Part shown: in pieces, positions 17,640 to 27,487 of the stretch | Layout: each line of letters opens with the position of its first letter | How positions within the stretch are numbered: position 1 is the first letter of the stretch | NCBI RefSeq assembly: GCF_020523625.1 | Contig: NZ_JAJAQH010000006.1 | Location: 806,001 to 870,000, forward strand | Direction of reading: 5' to 3' | DNA: 64,000 nt | DNA from: Methylovorus menthalis | GTDB taxonomy: Bacteria; Pseudomonadota; Gammaproteobacteria; Burkholderiales; Methylophilaceae | The notes under the pieces: model-generated | What the model was told of the DNA's origin: nothing | What the model saw: only the letters and a program-made list of their open reading frames with translations | Databases searched by the model: none | Program-made: the position numbers and the translations under genes

Positions 17640-19136
17640 ATGAGCACATCGATGCTGATAGCGAAAAGCGAAGAATTCATTTATCTATTGCCACGCATGG
17701 CCAATCGCCATGGCTTGATTGCCGGCGCAACAGGCACAGGTAAAACCGTTACGCTGCAGAGCATGGCGGAGGGTTTTTCGCGTCTGGGGGTTCCTGTATT
17801 CATGGCAGATGTGAAGGGCGACCTTTCCGGGATGGCCTATGCAGGCGGTAATAACTCGAAAGTGCAGGCGCGTGTCGAGCAGCTTGGCTTGGAAAATTTT
17901 GCCTTGGCGGCGTGTCCGGTAACCTTCTGGGATGTGTTTGGCGCCAAGGGGCACCCGATACGCACCACCGTGGCAGAGATGGGGCCATTGCTGTTATCGC
18001 GCATGATGAACCTTAACGAGGTGCAAAGCGGCGTGCTGACGGCGATCTTCAAGATTGCGGATGATCAGGGCTGGTTGCTGCTGGATCTGAAAGACTTGCG
18101 TGCCATGATCCAGCACACGTCGGAGCATGCTGCCGAATACACCGCGCAATACGGCAATATCTCCACCGCCAGTGTGGGCGCCATTCAGCGTGCGCTACTG
18201 CAGCTTGAGCATGAAGGCGCCGACCAGCTGTTCGGTGAGCCCGCGCTCAATCTCGACGATTTCATGCAGACTGATGCCCAAGGGCGAGGTGTCATCAATA
18301 TTCTGGCCGCCGATACGCTCTACAACTCGCCGCGTGTCTATGCCACCTTGCTGTTGTGGCTGCTGTCCGAGCTGTTTGAAAAAATGCCGGAAGTGGGGGA
18401 TCTGGATAAGCCCAAGTTGGTGTTTTTCTTTGATGAAGCGCATTTGCTGTTTAATGAAGCGCCAAGTGCGCTGATGTACAAGATTGAACAAGTCGTGCGA
18501 CTGATACGCTCCAAGGGTGTAGGCGTGTATTTTGTCAGCCAGAACCCGCTGGATATCCCAGATGTGGTGCTGGGGCAGTTGGGTAACCGGGTGCAGCATG
18601 CCTTGCGTGCCTTTACGCCGCGTGATCAAAAGGCCGTCAAGGCGGCTGCCGAGACCTTCCGTGCCAATCCAGGGGTGGATGTTACCCGGGTGATTACCGA
18701 GCTGGGGGTGGGGGAGGCTCTGGTTTCTTTGCTAGATGAGAAAGGCAGCCCTGCGCCGGTAGAGCGTGCCTTTGTTTGCCCGCCAGGCAGCCGCATTGGG
18801 CCTGCTACCGATGCCGAGCGCGACGCCATTATCAAGGCCTCGCTCTTGTATGGGCATTATGAAAAAAGCGTGGACCGGCTATCTGCTTATGAGGTCTTGA
18901 AGGGACGGGCCGCAGCCTCTGAAGAAACGCCGAAGGAAGCGGATAGCGGTGGTTTTGACTGGGGCACTTTGTTTGGCGGAGATACGCCCGCTTCTGGTAA
19001 GAAACCATCTGGCCGACAGCCCGACGGAATTCTGGAAACCGTGACCAAAACAGCCGCCCGCACCATAGGCGCCGAGCTGGGGCGCCAGATTATCCGCGGT
19101 GTGCTGGGTTCCTTGCTGGGCAATAAACGCAAATAA
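17640..19136 (+). CDS. HerA/YjgR-like (DUF853) ATPase
   Basis: From ATG 17640 (ribosome site GAGG) the protein has 498 residues. It carries Walker [17 protein letters not shown] near the N-terminus, [16 protein letters not shown], and Walker [30 protein letters not shown] and [30 protein letters not shown] are typical of the YjgR/DUF853 branch of the FtsK-HerA superfamily. It is presumably a DNA- or protein-translocating hexamer, but its cellular function is not established. The C-terminus ends in a glycine-rich GGTLFGG-like tail with basic residues. Confidence 0.9.
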   Translation: MSTSMLIAKSEEFIYLLPRMANRHGLIAGATGTGKTVTLQSMAEGFSRLGVPVFMADVKGDLSGMAYAGGNNSKVQARVEQLGLENFALAACPVTFWDVFGAKGHPIRTTVAEMGPLLLSRMMNLNEVQSGVLTAIFKIADDQGWLLLDLKDLRAMIQHTSEHAAEYTAQYGNISTASVGAIQRALLQLEHEGADQLFGEPALNLDDFMQTDAQGRGVINILAADTLYNSPRVYATLLLWLLSELFEKMPEVGDLDKPKLVFFFDEAHLLFNEAPSALMYKIEQVVRLIRSKGVGVYFVSQNPLDIPDVVLGQLGNRVQHALRAFTPRDQKAVKAAAETFRANPGVDVTRVITELGVGEALVSLLDEKGSPAPVERAFVCPPGSRIGPATDAERDAIIKASLLYGHYEKSVDRLSAYEVLKGRAAASEETPKEADSGGFDWGTLFGGDTPASGKKPSGRQPDGILETVTKTAARTIGAELGRQIIRGVLGSLLGNKRK

Positions 19137-19146
19137 GTGACATGGC

Positions 19147-19767
19147 TTAGTTGGCGCGGCCGCCCATAGGGCTGACTTTTGCGCCTCCAGGCTGCGTATT
19201 GCCTTGCGTGTATGGGAAGCCGAAGCCTGGTCTGTATAAATTACGTGTGCGCTGGGTATACGTAGGGTCTACATCCGAACTACCGCATGCAGCTTGCACG
19301 GCGCTAATCTGTTTATCCAGCACTTCGGGGTCTCCTGCCGTGCTATCGCTTGCTTCATAAGAGGCCTGCAGGCTTTTGCGCGCGGCGATACATTCACTGG
19401 AGGTGCTTTTGTCCGCCACCTGGGCCTTGCCGGTATCGTTGTTGCGCAACTTGGCTTGGCGGATCAGATCGCGTTGCTCCGCCGTGATCGCCAGCCGTTC
19501 AGCCTTGGCGATATCATTAGCGGCCAGTGCCGCTTTTACTGCCTCATCCAGCTGTTGCACATAGCGATTCTTGTCTGTGGCGGCAGCACCTTCTTGCGTG
19601 GGAGCCGGATCAGCCTGAATGTCCAGCTTGGTTTGACCGGATTTGGAAGCGCAGGGCGTATCCGAGTACACCACGCCCTGACTGCTTTCGCATTTATATA
19701 CCTGTGCCATGGCTGGCGTTGCTATCGCCAGCAGAACCAGGCTGAATAAGCATGTGGCATTTTTCAT
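19147..19767 (-). CDS. Periplasmic DUF4124-domain protein
   Basis: The 206-residue product has a signal peptide (MKNATCLFSLVLLAIATPAM then AQ) and the DUF4124 motif VYKCESSQGVVYSDTPC just after it. An alanine- and lysine-rich helical middle follows, and a C-terminal proline/glycine-rich tail. DUF4124 domains are common small secreted modules in betaproteobacteria, with no known activity. ATG 19785 is an alternative start; 19767 has GGGAAG upstream and a better signal peptide. It converges with the DUF853 gene. Confidence 0.82.
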   Translation of the reverse strand: MKNATCLFSLVLLAIATPAMAQVYKCESSQGVVYSDTPCASKSGQTKLDIQADPAPTQEGAAATDKNRYVQQLDEAVKAALAANDIAKAERLAITAEQRDLIRQAKLRNNDTGKAQVADKSTSSECIAARKSLQASYEASDSTAGDPEVLDKQISAVQAACGSSDVDPTYTQRTRNLYRPGFGFPYTQGNTQPGGAKVSPMGGRAN

Positions 19768-19870
19768 CAATACGGTTCTTCCCATTTGGTTTTGTTATGA
19801 CCGCCGCAGAGTGCGATAATTCGCCCGCAGGCAGCCACTGCCACTTCATTTTTAGATCAGGCATTTTGAT

Positions 19871-20437
19871 TTGCAAAGAATTTTAACATCGGCCCATGCC
19901 GAACAGACCATTAATAAATCGCGCTTCATTGCGGCAGTCGATTATTGCGAAAACGAGCGCGCCGTTGCGGCAGCGTTGCGCAAGCTGGCATCGCAACACC
20001 AGGGCGCCTCGCATCTTGCCTATGCCTTTCGCCTGAAAACCGAGCAAGGCATTGTGCAGCGCTTCAGCGATGCCGGTGAGCCATCGGGCACGGCGGGCAA
20101 GCCCATCCTGCAGTTTCTCGAGGGGCGCGATCTCATCAATGTCTGCGTGGGCGTGATTCGTTATTACGGCGGCATCAATCTCGGAACTGGCGGCCTGGCC
20201 CGTGCTTATGGGGGTACCGCCAAGATGGCGTTGGAAGCCGCACGTACCGGGCCGTATGTTGAAATGCGGCAGTATCGTCTGCAGCTTAACTATAACAAGC
20301 TGGATCAGTTTGTACGGGAGTTGCAGCAACGGCATGGCGAGGTGCGTGACAAGCAGTTTGGCGAATATGTGCAGCTTGAGATTACGCTGCCATTGTCAGA
20401 AGAAGAGTGGCTGATCGGGCGTTACGGTACGCCCTGA
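19871..20437 (+). CDS. yigZ: YigZ/IMPACT-family protein
   Basis: The 188-residue protein has the UPF0029/IMPACT N-terminal domain: INKSRFIA, HLAYAFRL, FSDAGEPSGTAGKPIL and VIRYYGGINLGTGGLARAYG. A C-terminal DUF1949 domain follows (about residues 120-185). The only suitable initiator is TTG 19871, because an in-frame stop lies just upstream at 19866-19868. The biochemical role of bacterial YigZ is not settled; eukaryotic IMPACT modulates translation control. Confidence 0.88.
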   Translation: MQRILTSAHAEQTINKSRFIAAVDYCENERAVAAALRKLASQHQGASHLAYAFRLKTEQGIVQRFSDAGEPSGTAGKPILQFLEGRDLINVCVGVIRYYGGINLGTGGLARAYGGTAKMALEAARTGPYVEMRQYRLQLNYNKLDQFVRELQQRHGEVRDKQFGEYVQLEITLPLSEEEWLIGRYGTP

Positions 20438-20453
20438 TCCCGCTACGATAAGA

Positions 20454-20484
20454 CATTGCCAGGGGCGTTCACCACCTGGCAATG
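20454..20484. terminator. Hairpin between convergent yigZ and the OmpA-like gene
   Basis: CATTGCCAGG (20454-20463) and CCTGGCAATG (20475-20484) are perfectly complementary with an 11-base loop. No T run follows, so termination is probable but not certain. Confidence 0.55.
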
Positions 20485-20497
20485 CGGGAATGGTGAG

Positions 20498-21166
20498 TTA
20501 TTGTGGGGTCGTTGCTGCGGCTTGCGGCTCGGCAACAAAAATTTCTACACGACGATTCTTGGCTCGATTGGCATCACTGTTGTTTTCTACCAGCGGCTCA
20601 TGTGAACCACGACCTTCCGTGGTGAATCGGCTAGCAGCCGCACCGCGCGTGACCAGATAGTCCCGGGCGTGGGCAGCGCGGTTCAGCGACAGCGGGTTGT
20701 TCACGGCATCCGTGCCTGTATTATCGGTATGGCCGACGATCGTCACCTTGGTCGCTGGATTGGCTGTCAGGCTCTGGGCAAAACTATCCAGCACTGGACG
20801 GAAGTTTGGCTTGATATCTGACTTGCCACTATCAAAAGAAATATCGCTTGGAATATCCAGTTTCAGCCGATTATCCGCGGTTTGACTTACCTGCACACCC
20901 GTGCCCGCAGTGGCTTGTTCCATTTGCTGTTTCTGCTCTTCCATGCGGCGTGACCAGACATTGCCACCGATGGCACCTGCACCGGCGCCAACCGCGGCGC
21001 CGATCGCTGCACCCTTGCCACCACCTGCCAATGCGCCGACTACTGCGCCAACCCCAGCACCTATGCCCGCACCTTTGGCGGTCCCTTTCTGAGTTTCTGT
21101 CATATTGGCACAGCCGGTTACAGCCAGTGCCAGCAATAAGGAGGAGGTGATCAGGGGTGATTTCAT
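20498..21166 (-). CDS. OmpA-family outer-membrane lipoprotein with glycine zipper (YiaD-like)
   Basis: The 222-residue protein starts at ATG 21166. A lipoprotein signal ends in LALAVTGC, so Cys18 should be acylated. A glycine-zipper stretch follows (GAGIGAGVGAVVGALAG and GAAIGAAVGAGAGAIGG), and then a C-terminal OmpA peptidoglycan-binding domain with FDSGKSDIKPNF, VGHTDNTGTDAVNNPLSLNRA and NRRVEIFV. It likely links the outer membrane to the cell wall. It is followed at a distance by the fhc operon terminator. Confidence 0.9.
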   Translation of the reverse strand: MKSPLITSSLLLALAVTGCANMTETQKGTAKGAGIGAGVGAVVGALAGGGKGAAIGAAVGAGAGAIGGNVWSRRMEEQKQQMEQATAGTGVQVSQTADNRLKLDIPSDISFDSGKSDIKPNFRPVLDSFAQSLTANPATKVTIVGHTDNTGTDAVNNPLSLNRAAHARDYLVTRGAAASRFTTEGRGSHEPLVENNSDANRAKNRRVEIFVAEPQAAATTPQ

Positions 21167-21250
21167 ATTGTGTTTCTTTCTCGGGTTTAATGATATGTAT
21201 TGGGCAGGTGGCAGGGAGCTAAGTTCTGGCAGTGCGAACAAGTAGGCAAT

Positions 21251-21281
21251 AAAAAACCCGACATGAATGCTCCATGTCGGG
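21251..21281 (-). terminator. Terminator of the fhc operon
   Basis: CCCGACATG (21257-21265) and CATGTCGGG (21273-21281) form a perfect 9-bp stem. Read leftward it is followed by T6 (A6 at 21251-21256 on the plus strand), just after the end of fhcC. Confidence 0.9.
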
Positions 21282-21305
21282 CATCGCTTCCTGTTAATGC
21301 TAATC

Positions 21306-22112
21306 TTATTTGAATACTAGGATTTCGCCTTTGCCGTCGTTGGCAATATCGCCTGCATAGCGTTGCACACGATTACGATTGATAGCGGCAAACTTGGTGG
21401 GCAGATCGCGGAATGACTTGAACATCAGGCTCAGGAACGGCAGCGTATGCGAGCCGCAATCCTGAATCGTGGCATGCAGCTTGGGGGCATTGTTGAGCAG
21501 CACAGTGCCGCGGCGCATGCCATAGGCCAGATACTCGCCAGTAGTGCCCATGACGCCGATGGTGCCAGCAATCATGCGCGAAGCGCAGTAGCTACCGACA
21601 TTACCTTCGATCAGCACCAGTCCGCGGCGCATTTGGTCACCTGCACGCTCGCCAGCATTGCCGGTAATGATCACGGTACCGCCTTTCATGCCACGGCGCT
21701 CGCCGATAATGGCAGACGCCAGGAAGTCGCCGACATTGCCATGCACATGCAACAAGCCCCCCGCCATGCCGCTGGCAGCAAAGTCGCCGGCATTGCCCTG
21801 CAGTACGATCTCGCCTTTGCGCAGCTTGAATGCCAGATAGGAGCCGACATTGCCATGAATGGTAATGCGGCCGCTACGCATGCCATGCCCGATGTAGTCC
21901 AAACGGTCGGTGGCATTTTTAATGACGATATCGGTGGCATCGTCACCGGAGATATCAAACAGGGCGTCAACACGCGGTTGCTCATGGCCGCTGGGCAGTG
22001 CGATTGCGGCGATGTCAGCCAGCGATTTGCCAGCCAGCGCATCCGGCGTCAGTGCGCTCAAGTCCACGCGTTGCTGCGGGGCGTTTTTCAGGGTAAAGGT
22101 AAGAGCGCTCAT
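21306..22112 (-). CDS. fhcC: Formyltransferase/hydrolase complex subunit C
   Basis: The 268-residue protein is homologous to archaeal formylmethanofuran dehydrogenase subunit C. It has the GxxGxxxG-rich parallel beta-helix repeats typical of this family (GNVGSYLAFKLRKG, GNAGDFAASGMAGG, GNVGDFLASAIIGERRG, GNAGERAGDQMRRG). In methylotrophs the Fhc complex turns formyl-H4MPT into formate through a methylofuran-bound formyl group. It is the last gene of fhcBADC, and its start overlaps the fhcD stop by 4 bases. Confidence 0.96.
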   Translation of the reverse strand: MSALTFTLKNAPQQRVDLSALTPDALAGKSLADIAAIALPSGHEQPRVDALFDISGDDATDIVIKNATDRLDYIGHGMRSGRITIHGNVGSYLAFKLRKGEIVLQGNAGDFAASGMAGGLLHVHGNVGDFLASAIIGERRGMKGGTVIITGNAGERAGDQMRRGLVLIEGNVGSYCASRMIAGTIGVMGTTGEYLAYGMRRGTVLLNNAPKLHATIQDCGSHTLPFLSLMFKSFRDLPTKFAAINRNRVQRYAGDIANDGKGEILVFK

Positions 22113-23017
22113 GCGTAGTCTCCGCTCATGATGTCGCGTAGTTTGAACAGGAATGGCCCCAACTTGCCACCGTAATTACCGGCAGAAATGCGCTTGATGC
22201 CATTGGCGGCACCTAGCTCACAGGCAGCGGCAATCCCGACATACATCGCTTTGTTGATATCCTCTGCCGTCAGGCCATCGATCACGATTTCCATTACTGA
22301 CTCGATTTCCGGTGAAAGCTCGGTCTTGGTGATGCCTTTGAGGGTGGGGCAGAACGCATCATTGGTGGACGCAATCAGCGTCTTGTACTTGGAGCCCACC
22401 TTGGAGCCCGAGCGCACGACGCCCCCTGGGAAAGGCATGATCACATTCGGGATTTTCTTCATGGCTTCAATGGCTGCTTCGCAGGCAGCCAGGGCCTGTG
22501 GTTGCGATTCGGCAAGGATCAGGAAGTTGCCACCGCCCACGGCACGCACCATGCCCGTGGTTTCTTCCGTCATGAATTCACCATCCATTACCGGCACACG
22601 CCAGTAGCGCTTGCCGCCAAAGACCTTGGAGGTCTGGAAGCCATCGCCAAAGAAGCGCAGGTTTTTGCCGAGGTTGATCCGGTCGCCGCCTTCCAGGCCG
22701 GAGAATGCTGCAGCCGTGGGGCAGGTTAGTACACATTGCCCCATGCGGGTTTCCAGTTGCTTCATCAGCACGGCGCTCCCCATGGCAAACATCAGGACGG
22801 AGACGCCTGGACGGCCATCCGGCGTTTCTTCCGGCGTAAGCTCGCGCTCAATCCCGGCTTCTACGCCACAGGCAATCACCGAGGTGGCAAAACCGGTCAT
22901 GGCTTGCGCGGCGTTGTAAGCCCATTTCAGATTCTGGGCGGTGATGATGACGCGAGTCCCGCGCATGCCGAAGGCTTCGGCAAAGGTATCGTCTATCGAT
23001 ACTCCATTGATAATCAT
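22109..23017 (-). CDS. fhcD: Formylmethanofuran:H4MPT formyltransferase subunit (FhcD)
   Basis: The 302-residue protein belongs to the Ftr family. It begins MIINGVSIDDTFAEAFGMRG and contains EETPDGRPGVSVLMFAMG and GAANGIKRISAGNYGGKLG. It carries the formyl group from formyl-H4MPT to the methylofuran cofactor. ATG 23017 overlaps the fhcA stop (23014) by 4 bases; the longer frame to 23044 runs into fhcA and is not used. Confidence 0.96.
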   Translation of the reverse strand: MIINGVSIDDTFAEAFGMRGTRVIITAQNLKWAYNAAQAMTGFATSVIACGVEAGIERELTPEETPDGRPGVSVLMFAMGSAVLMKQLETRMGQCVLTCPTAAAFSGLEGGDRINLGKNLRFFGDGFQTSKVFGGKRYWRVPVMDGEFMTEETTGMVRAVGGGNFLILAESQPQALAACEAAIEAMKKIPNVIMPFPGGVVRSGSKVGSKYKTLIASTNDAFCPTLKGITKTELSPEIESVMEIVIDGLTAEDINKAMYVGIAAACELGAANGIKRISAGNYGGKLGPFLFKLRDIMSGDYA

Positions 23018-24693
23018 GCAGTTTTCTCCCGTCTGCCCTTGCATTCCTGAACGATGACACGGCTATGGCCGCCTTCGCTGATTTCATCGGCCGACACTTT
23101 GAAGTGTTCCATATTCATGGTGTGGTAGGTGTCGAAATACTTTTTCAGGTCTTTTTCGATACCGGCACGGTCAAATTCCGGCTTGACCGTGTGCGTGCTG
23201 CCCCAAGTAACCTTGACCACTTCACCATTGCGCACCACCAGTTCGCCATCCTTGAATACATAGTCCGGCTTGGCAAACATGGCTTCGCGGTCAGGGTTGT
23301 CGGTGTAGACGGTAATGTCGGCACCGGCGCCCACGCCCAGATGGCCGCGATCATGCAGGCCGACCAGGCGCGCAGCGCCGGCACGGGTCATGATGGCGAT
23401 TTCATACAGGCTGTATTCGCGCTCGATGCTGTTCAAGGTGCTCATGGCCTGCGCATCCAGGTTCAGCTTGGTGAACATGTCATTGCGGAAGCTCTTGTCC
23501 ATCAGCAGCTTGATCAGGTGCGGATAGCTGGTAAATGGCGCGCCATTCGGGTGGTCGGTTGTCAGGAAAATGCGCCATGGATCTTCGGTCAGCAGGAATA
23601 TTTCCAGGCCGATCGCCCATTGCAGGGCATTTACGAAATTCTGATCCTTGTACTTGAATGGCACTACACCGCAGCCCGCATCGCACTCGATGTCCATGAT
23701 CACTGACTTCTTGGGGCTGGCATGACTGGCATTGGCAAACTGGCGCATATTGTCGCCAGAGGCGGTGACGGTCTGGCCAAACAGAATCTGGCCGACGTCA
23801 GCAGAGACGTTCTTGTGCTTGTTCAGTGCCTCGGCAATGGCGGCCGCGCCGGACGAAAACTTGCGATCGCCTTCGGTGCCGTAGCTGTGGAACTGGATGT
23901 GCGTGAGGTGAACCGGGAAGCCTTCCACCGCGCCCATGGTCTTGAGCGTGGTTTCGACGTTGCCAGGTACGCCCAGGTTGTTGCCATGCACATGCAACGG
24001 GTGAGGCACACCCAGCTCATGCACGGCGCGGCTGAGCGCCTTCAGCACTTCACGCGGAGAGATCTGATAGTGGGCATGTTGCTCATCCAGATCCAGCGCA
24101 CGCTGATTGAACTTGAACGCGCTGATGCCGCCGGGATTCACGACCTTGATGCCAATCGCCTGACTGGCGTGCATGATCCACGCGACGTAATCGTTGATGG
24201 CATTCTGGTCCTGTTTGGCCGCCAACATGCGCAGGAAGAAGTCATCGCTGCCTATCATGGCGTAGCCGCCCTTGTCGATAATGGGCGTATCGCACATTTC
24301 AAGGTGGGACTGACGTGCATTGACGGGCAACAGGGCAGGCTCGAAACCGGCGGTGTAGCCCATTTCGGCATAGCGATAGCCGGTGGTCAGGGTGGAAGGT
24401 GCCGCATGGCCACAGCCTGAACGGCAGAATTCGGTATGCACCGTCGGGTCAATACGGTGATCTTCGGGCAACATGGTGCGGGCGATATTCACCTTGCCGC
24501 CGCCGATGTGCGTATGCATGTCAATGGCACCTGCCATGACAACCTTGCCACGCAAATCGTATTCCTGACTCACGGGTTCGCCATCTCTTGGGCGTTCCAC
24601 AATGCGGCCGTCACGCACATAAATGTCCATGACCTTGCCATCAATCTGATGTGCGGGGTCGTAGACCGTGCCTCCGGTAAGTTTAATCAACAT
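23014..24693 (-). CDS. fhcA: Formyltransferase/hydrolase subunit A (amidohydrolase-like)
   Basis: The 559-residue protein matches archaeal FwdA/FmdA. It has the metal-dependent amidohydrolase signature AIDMHTHIGGGKVNIAR, then HVHGNNLGVPGN, HLTHIQFHSYG and TTDHPNGAPFTSYP with further metal ligands. This subunit hydrolyses the formyl-methylofuran intermediate to formate. It lies 26 bases after fhcB in the order B-A-D-C known from Methylobacterium. Confidence 0.96.
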   Translation of the reverse strand: MLIKLTGGTVYDPAHQIDGKVMDIYVRDGRIVERPRDGEPVSQEYDLRGKVVMAGAIDMHTHIGGGKVNIARTMLPEDHRIDPTVHTEFCRSGCGHAAPSTLTTGYRYAEMGYTAGFEPALLPVNARQSHLEMCDTPIIDKGGYAMIGSDDFFLRMLAAKQDQNAINDYVAWIMHASQAIGIKVVNPGGISAFKFNQRALDLDEQHAHYQISPREVLKALSRAVHELGVPHPLHVHGNNLGVPGNVETTLKTMGAVEGFPVHLTHIQFHSYGTEGDRKFSSGAAAIAEALNKHKNVSADVGQILFGQTVTASGDNMRQFANASHASPKKSVIMDIECDAGCGVVPFKYKDQNFVNALQWAIGLEIFLLTEDPWRIFLTTDHPNGAPFTSYPHLIKLLMDKSFRNDMFTKLNLDAQAMSTLNSIEREYSLYEIAIMTRAGAARLVGLHDRGHLGVGAGADITVYTDNPDREAMFAKPDYVFKDGELVVRNGEVVKVTWGSTHTVKPEFDRAGIEKDLKKYFDTYHTMNMEHFKVSADEISEGGHSRVIVQECKGRREKTA

Positions 24694-24719
24694 AGCGTAT
24701 TCCTTAAGTCAGATGCGGC

Positions 24720-26018
24720 CTAGAGGCCGGCTTCGATAGCGGAGAGAACGTCGCCCAGGGTGGGCAGGTCGGTCGCACGCAATTGTTTGAGTGGCAGTGC
24801 CACCGAGCTGTCGCTGCGGAATTGAATGCCTTTGGTTTCAATGCCGGGTACCGCCACCGGAATAAAGATATCTGGCTCGGTTTCAAGCTCCAGGTTGGGG
24901 TGGCCGATCACGATATTGGCGATCTTGCTCGCCGGTGGCAGTCGTGCCGGATTGAAGCTGCTGATCCACACTATGGCATCTACCTGGCCTTCCGCCAGCA
25001 GACGGTCGGTTGCATAGTGATGCGGTTCGTAATCGGGGTAGTCATTGCGGTAGGACATGCGGAATGGGTAGCCGCTGATCCATGAGCTGGTGTTATACGC
25101 GCCAACATCGCCTTCGCTGCCACTCAGTGGCAGACCGGAGGAGCGGGTCGTGGCATTCAGTTTGTCGACAATGCCGACGATGTTCTGGATGGCCAGTTCG
25201 GCATGCGGAAAGTCGAGGGCGCTGGCGGTCCAGGCGACCACGCTGTATTTGGCGGCCTGCAGGCGCTCGGCCAGCTTGGCAAGATCAGCTACCTGTATGC
25301 CAGCGACTTCGGTTGCAATGACTTTTTTGCCTAGCAGAATGGCCCGCAGCACGCCCAGCACTTCTGGCAATTGCGCTACATCGCAGGGCAGCACGGTAGG
25401 CTTTACGCCTTTGGGCGATACGCCATGGCTGGTATCCAGATCGCGGCCACCCAGATAAACCACTTCGCGGCTGGAGGTATCCTGACCGAACATGCTTTCC
25501 GGATTCCAGATGTTGCGCTCAAAAAAGCGCGAGAAATAACTGACGATATCAGTACCCACCACCAGCAAGAGATCAACCCGGTTTTTCACTTCGGTTAGCG
25601 TCGTGATCTGCCAGCCTGAGTTCTGCATCACCAGCAGATTACGCATTGAGCTTTTGCCATTCATGTGGTCTATGGTCGCGCCTGATTTCTCGGCCAGATT
25701 CATGACGGCACGCATGCCCTGAATATCGGTGCCCAGGCCGCTCAGCAATGGATGCTTGGCTCCGCCCAGGATTTCGGTGGCTTTGGCAATCGCGGCTTGC
25801 AGGTCAGCTGGCTTGCCGTTGATGCGCGCCTGGGTTGTCTTTGGAATGTACTGGAAAAACTTGACGCCCTTGGCACATGGGTTTTTGACAACTTTCAATG
25901 CACCATCCGCATGTCGTTCCACGCTGAGATCGTCGCAGAGCAGCCCGCAGGCCGGGCAGGTGACGGCTTCAATGGTACCGGGGCTGGATAGATCGATTGC
26001 TTGAGAGAGATGCTCCAT
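24720..26018 (-). CDS. fhcB: Formyltransferase/hydrolase subunit B
   Basis: The 432-residue protein is related to the molybdopterin/tungstopterin subunit of formylmethanofuran dehydrogenase. It keeps the N-terminal cluster-type motif CPACGLLCDDLSVE, followed by NPCAKGVKFFQ. Bacterial FhcB is known as a catalytically reduced relative because the complex only transfers and hydrolyses formyl groups. It is the first gene of the fhc operon and is divergent from the beta-RFAP synthase gene, 342 bases away. Confidence 0.94.
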   Translation of the reverse strand: MEHLSQAIDLSSPGTIEAVTCPACGLLCDDLSVERHADGALKVVKNPCAKGVKFFQYIPKTTQARINGKPADLQAAIAKATEILGGAKHPLLSGLGTDIQGMRAVMNLAEKSGATIDHMNGKSSMRNLLVMQNSGWQITTLTEVKNRVDLLLVVGTDIVSYFSRFFERNIWNPESMFGQDTSSREVVYLGGRDLDTSHGVSPKGVKPTVLPCDVAQLPEVLGVLRAILLGKKVIATEVAGIQVADLAKLAERLQAAKYSVVAWTASALDFPHAELAIQNIVGIVDKLNATTRSSGLPLSGSEGDVGAYNTSSWISGYPFRMSYRNDYPDYEPHHYATDRLLAEGQVDAIVWISSFNPARLPPASKIANIVIGHPNLELETEPDIFIPVAVPGIETKGIQFRSDSSVALPLKQLRATDLPTLGDVLSAIEAGL

Positions 26019-26360
26019 GCGAAACCTTATCGTGTAAGCGGGTACCGGAGTGCCCTAGTGATGATTTCCCTGTTATTTTTTAGTGTGCGCTCGGGAGTGA
26101 CGGCTGCGCATCTGTTGAATCACGGCCTTGAGCGGCCTTGACCTTGCTAACTGCAAGGATTATGCAGCTTAACAAAAGCCAGCGTCAAGATTGAGTTTGC
26201 TCGCGCCAGCACGCGCATTGGCTGGCTAGTCAGGATTGATTCTTATCTACACTCTGACCTCCCGGTATTGGCTGGCCGAGATTGTCTTTTACGGGATATA
26301 AAAAACGGCCATGCTGGGCTACAATAAGCCGCTTTTGCAGCCCCCAACAAGCGATTAACG
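26019..26360. promoter_or_regulatory. Divergent control region between fhcB and the beta-RFAP synthase gene
   Basis: This 342-base gap has no plausible gene. It holds CGGCCTTGA twice at 26123-26131 and 26133-26141 (10-base period), and then the hairpin CCTTGC/GCAAGG (26142-26158, loop TAACT). GTCAAGATTGA (26184-26194) recurs as GTCAGGATTGA at 26229-26239. Both fhc and mptG promoters must lie here; no -10/-35 pair is clear enough to name. Confidence 0.5.
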
Positions 26361-27371
26361 ATGTCTAGCAGTTACACCCATCCCTCAGTCAACACGCCAC
26401 CTGGTATTGCCAGTGTGCATGTGAAAACCTCTGCCAGATTGCACATGGGGTTTTTTGATCTGAATGGAGACCTCGGGCGTCGTTTCGGCAGCCTGGGTGT
26501 ATCGCTCGATAAGCCATCCACGGCTCTGACGGCTTATCCTGCTGCTACCATTACGGCAGAAGGTCCCGGCGCCAAGCGCGCATTGAAAACTGCACAGCGC
26601 ATTGCCGATGCCCTCAATCTGCAGGCTGGTGTGCACATCGTCCTTTCAGAAGCTATTCCTGAACATGCCGGGCTTGGGTCCGGTACTCAAATGTCCCTGG
26701 CGGTAGGTACTGCCATCAGCCGACTCTATGGCCTCAATCTCAGTTTGCGCGATATTGCGGTTCTTACGGCACGAGGTGCCCGCTCTGGTATCGGACTCGG
26801 CACATTTGCTACCGGAGGCGTAATCGTTGACGGTGGTCGCAGCAGTGAAACTGATGTGCCGCCAGTGATTGCACATGCCGATTTTCCTGATCAATGGCGC
26901 ATTCTGTTGATATTTGACCATGGTCGTACCGGGGTTCATGGCACCCAGGAGGTCGACGCATTCCGTCAGCTTCCCCCGTTTCCCGCGCAGAGTGCAGCAG
27001 AGCTTTGCCGTTATGTACTGATGCAGGCATTGCCTGCGCTGGCTGAGCATGATTTGCCAGCCTTTGGTCGAGCCATCCGCGAATTGCAGGAGCGCACCGG
27101 GGATCATTTTGCGCCAGCCCAGGGCGGCCGCTATGCGAGTCCGAAAGTGGCAGAAATATTGGATTTTTTGGCCGGGCTGGGCGTGGAATGTTTGGGACAA
27201 AGTTCCTGGGGGCCTACAGGTTTTGCAGTTTTTGCCGATGTTGAAGGTGCGGAGCGTATGCTGGAAGCGTTACAATCCCGCTATACTGATGAGCAAGGCA
27301 TTGAATTCCTGTTATGCAAGGGCGGCAATGCCGGGGCTGAAGTAAGCGTAGTTCAGGAAGGCCTGGCTTAG
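26361..27371 (+). CDS. mptG: Beta-ribofuranosylaminobenzene 5'-phosphate synthase (H4MPT biosynthesis)
   Basis: The 336-residue GHMP-kinase-fold protein has VKTSARLHMGFFDLNGDLGRRFGSLGV at its start, PEHAGLGSGTQMSLAVG (the GHMP glycine/serine motif) and RGARSGIGLGTFATGGVIVDGG. The enzyme joins p-aminobenzoate and PRPP with decarboxylation, the first committed step of methanopterin synthesis. A pabB gene lies downstream at 39414, which would supply the p-aminobenzoate. The gene is known as orf4 in other methylotrophs. Confidence 0.92.
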   Translation: MSSSYTHPSVNTPPGIASVHVKTSARLHMGFFDLNGDLGRRFGSLGVSLDKPSTALTAYPAATITAEGPGAKRALKTAQRIADALNLQAGVHIVLSEAIPEHAGLGSGTQMSLAVGTAISRLYGLNLSLRDIAVLTARGARSGIGLGTFATGGVIVDGGRSSETDVPPVIAHADFPDQWRILLIFDHGRTGVHGTQEVDAFRQLPPFPAQSAAELCRYVLMQALPALAEHDLPAFGRAIRELQERTGDHFAPAQGGRYASPKVAEILDFLAGLGVECLGQSSWGPTGFAVFADVEGAERMLEALQSRYTDEQGIEFLLCKGGNAGAEVSVVQEGLA

Positions 27372-27487
27372 AAAAAGAATTACAGACTTTTTATGCGAGT
27401 AGTGCAGTTTCAAGTAGTTAAGCAGTGAGCGGGCTGGCAACAGCCTGAATATTTAAAAACAGAACCACCTTTGCGAGGGCAAGCGAC

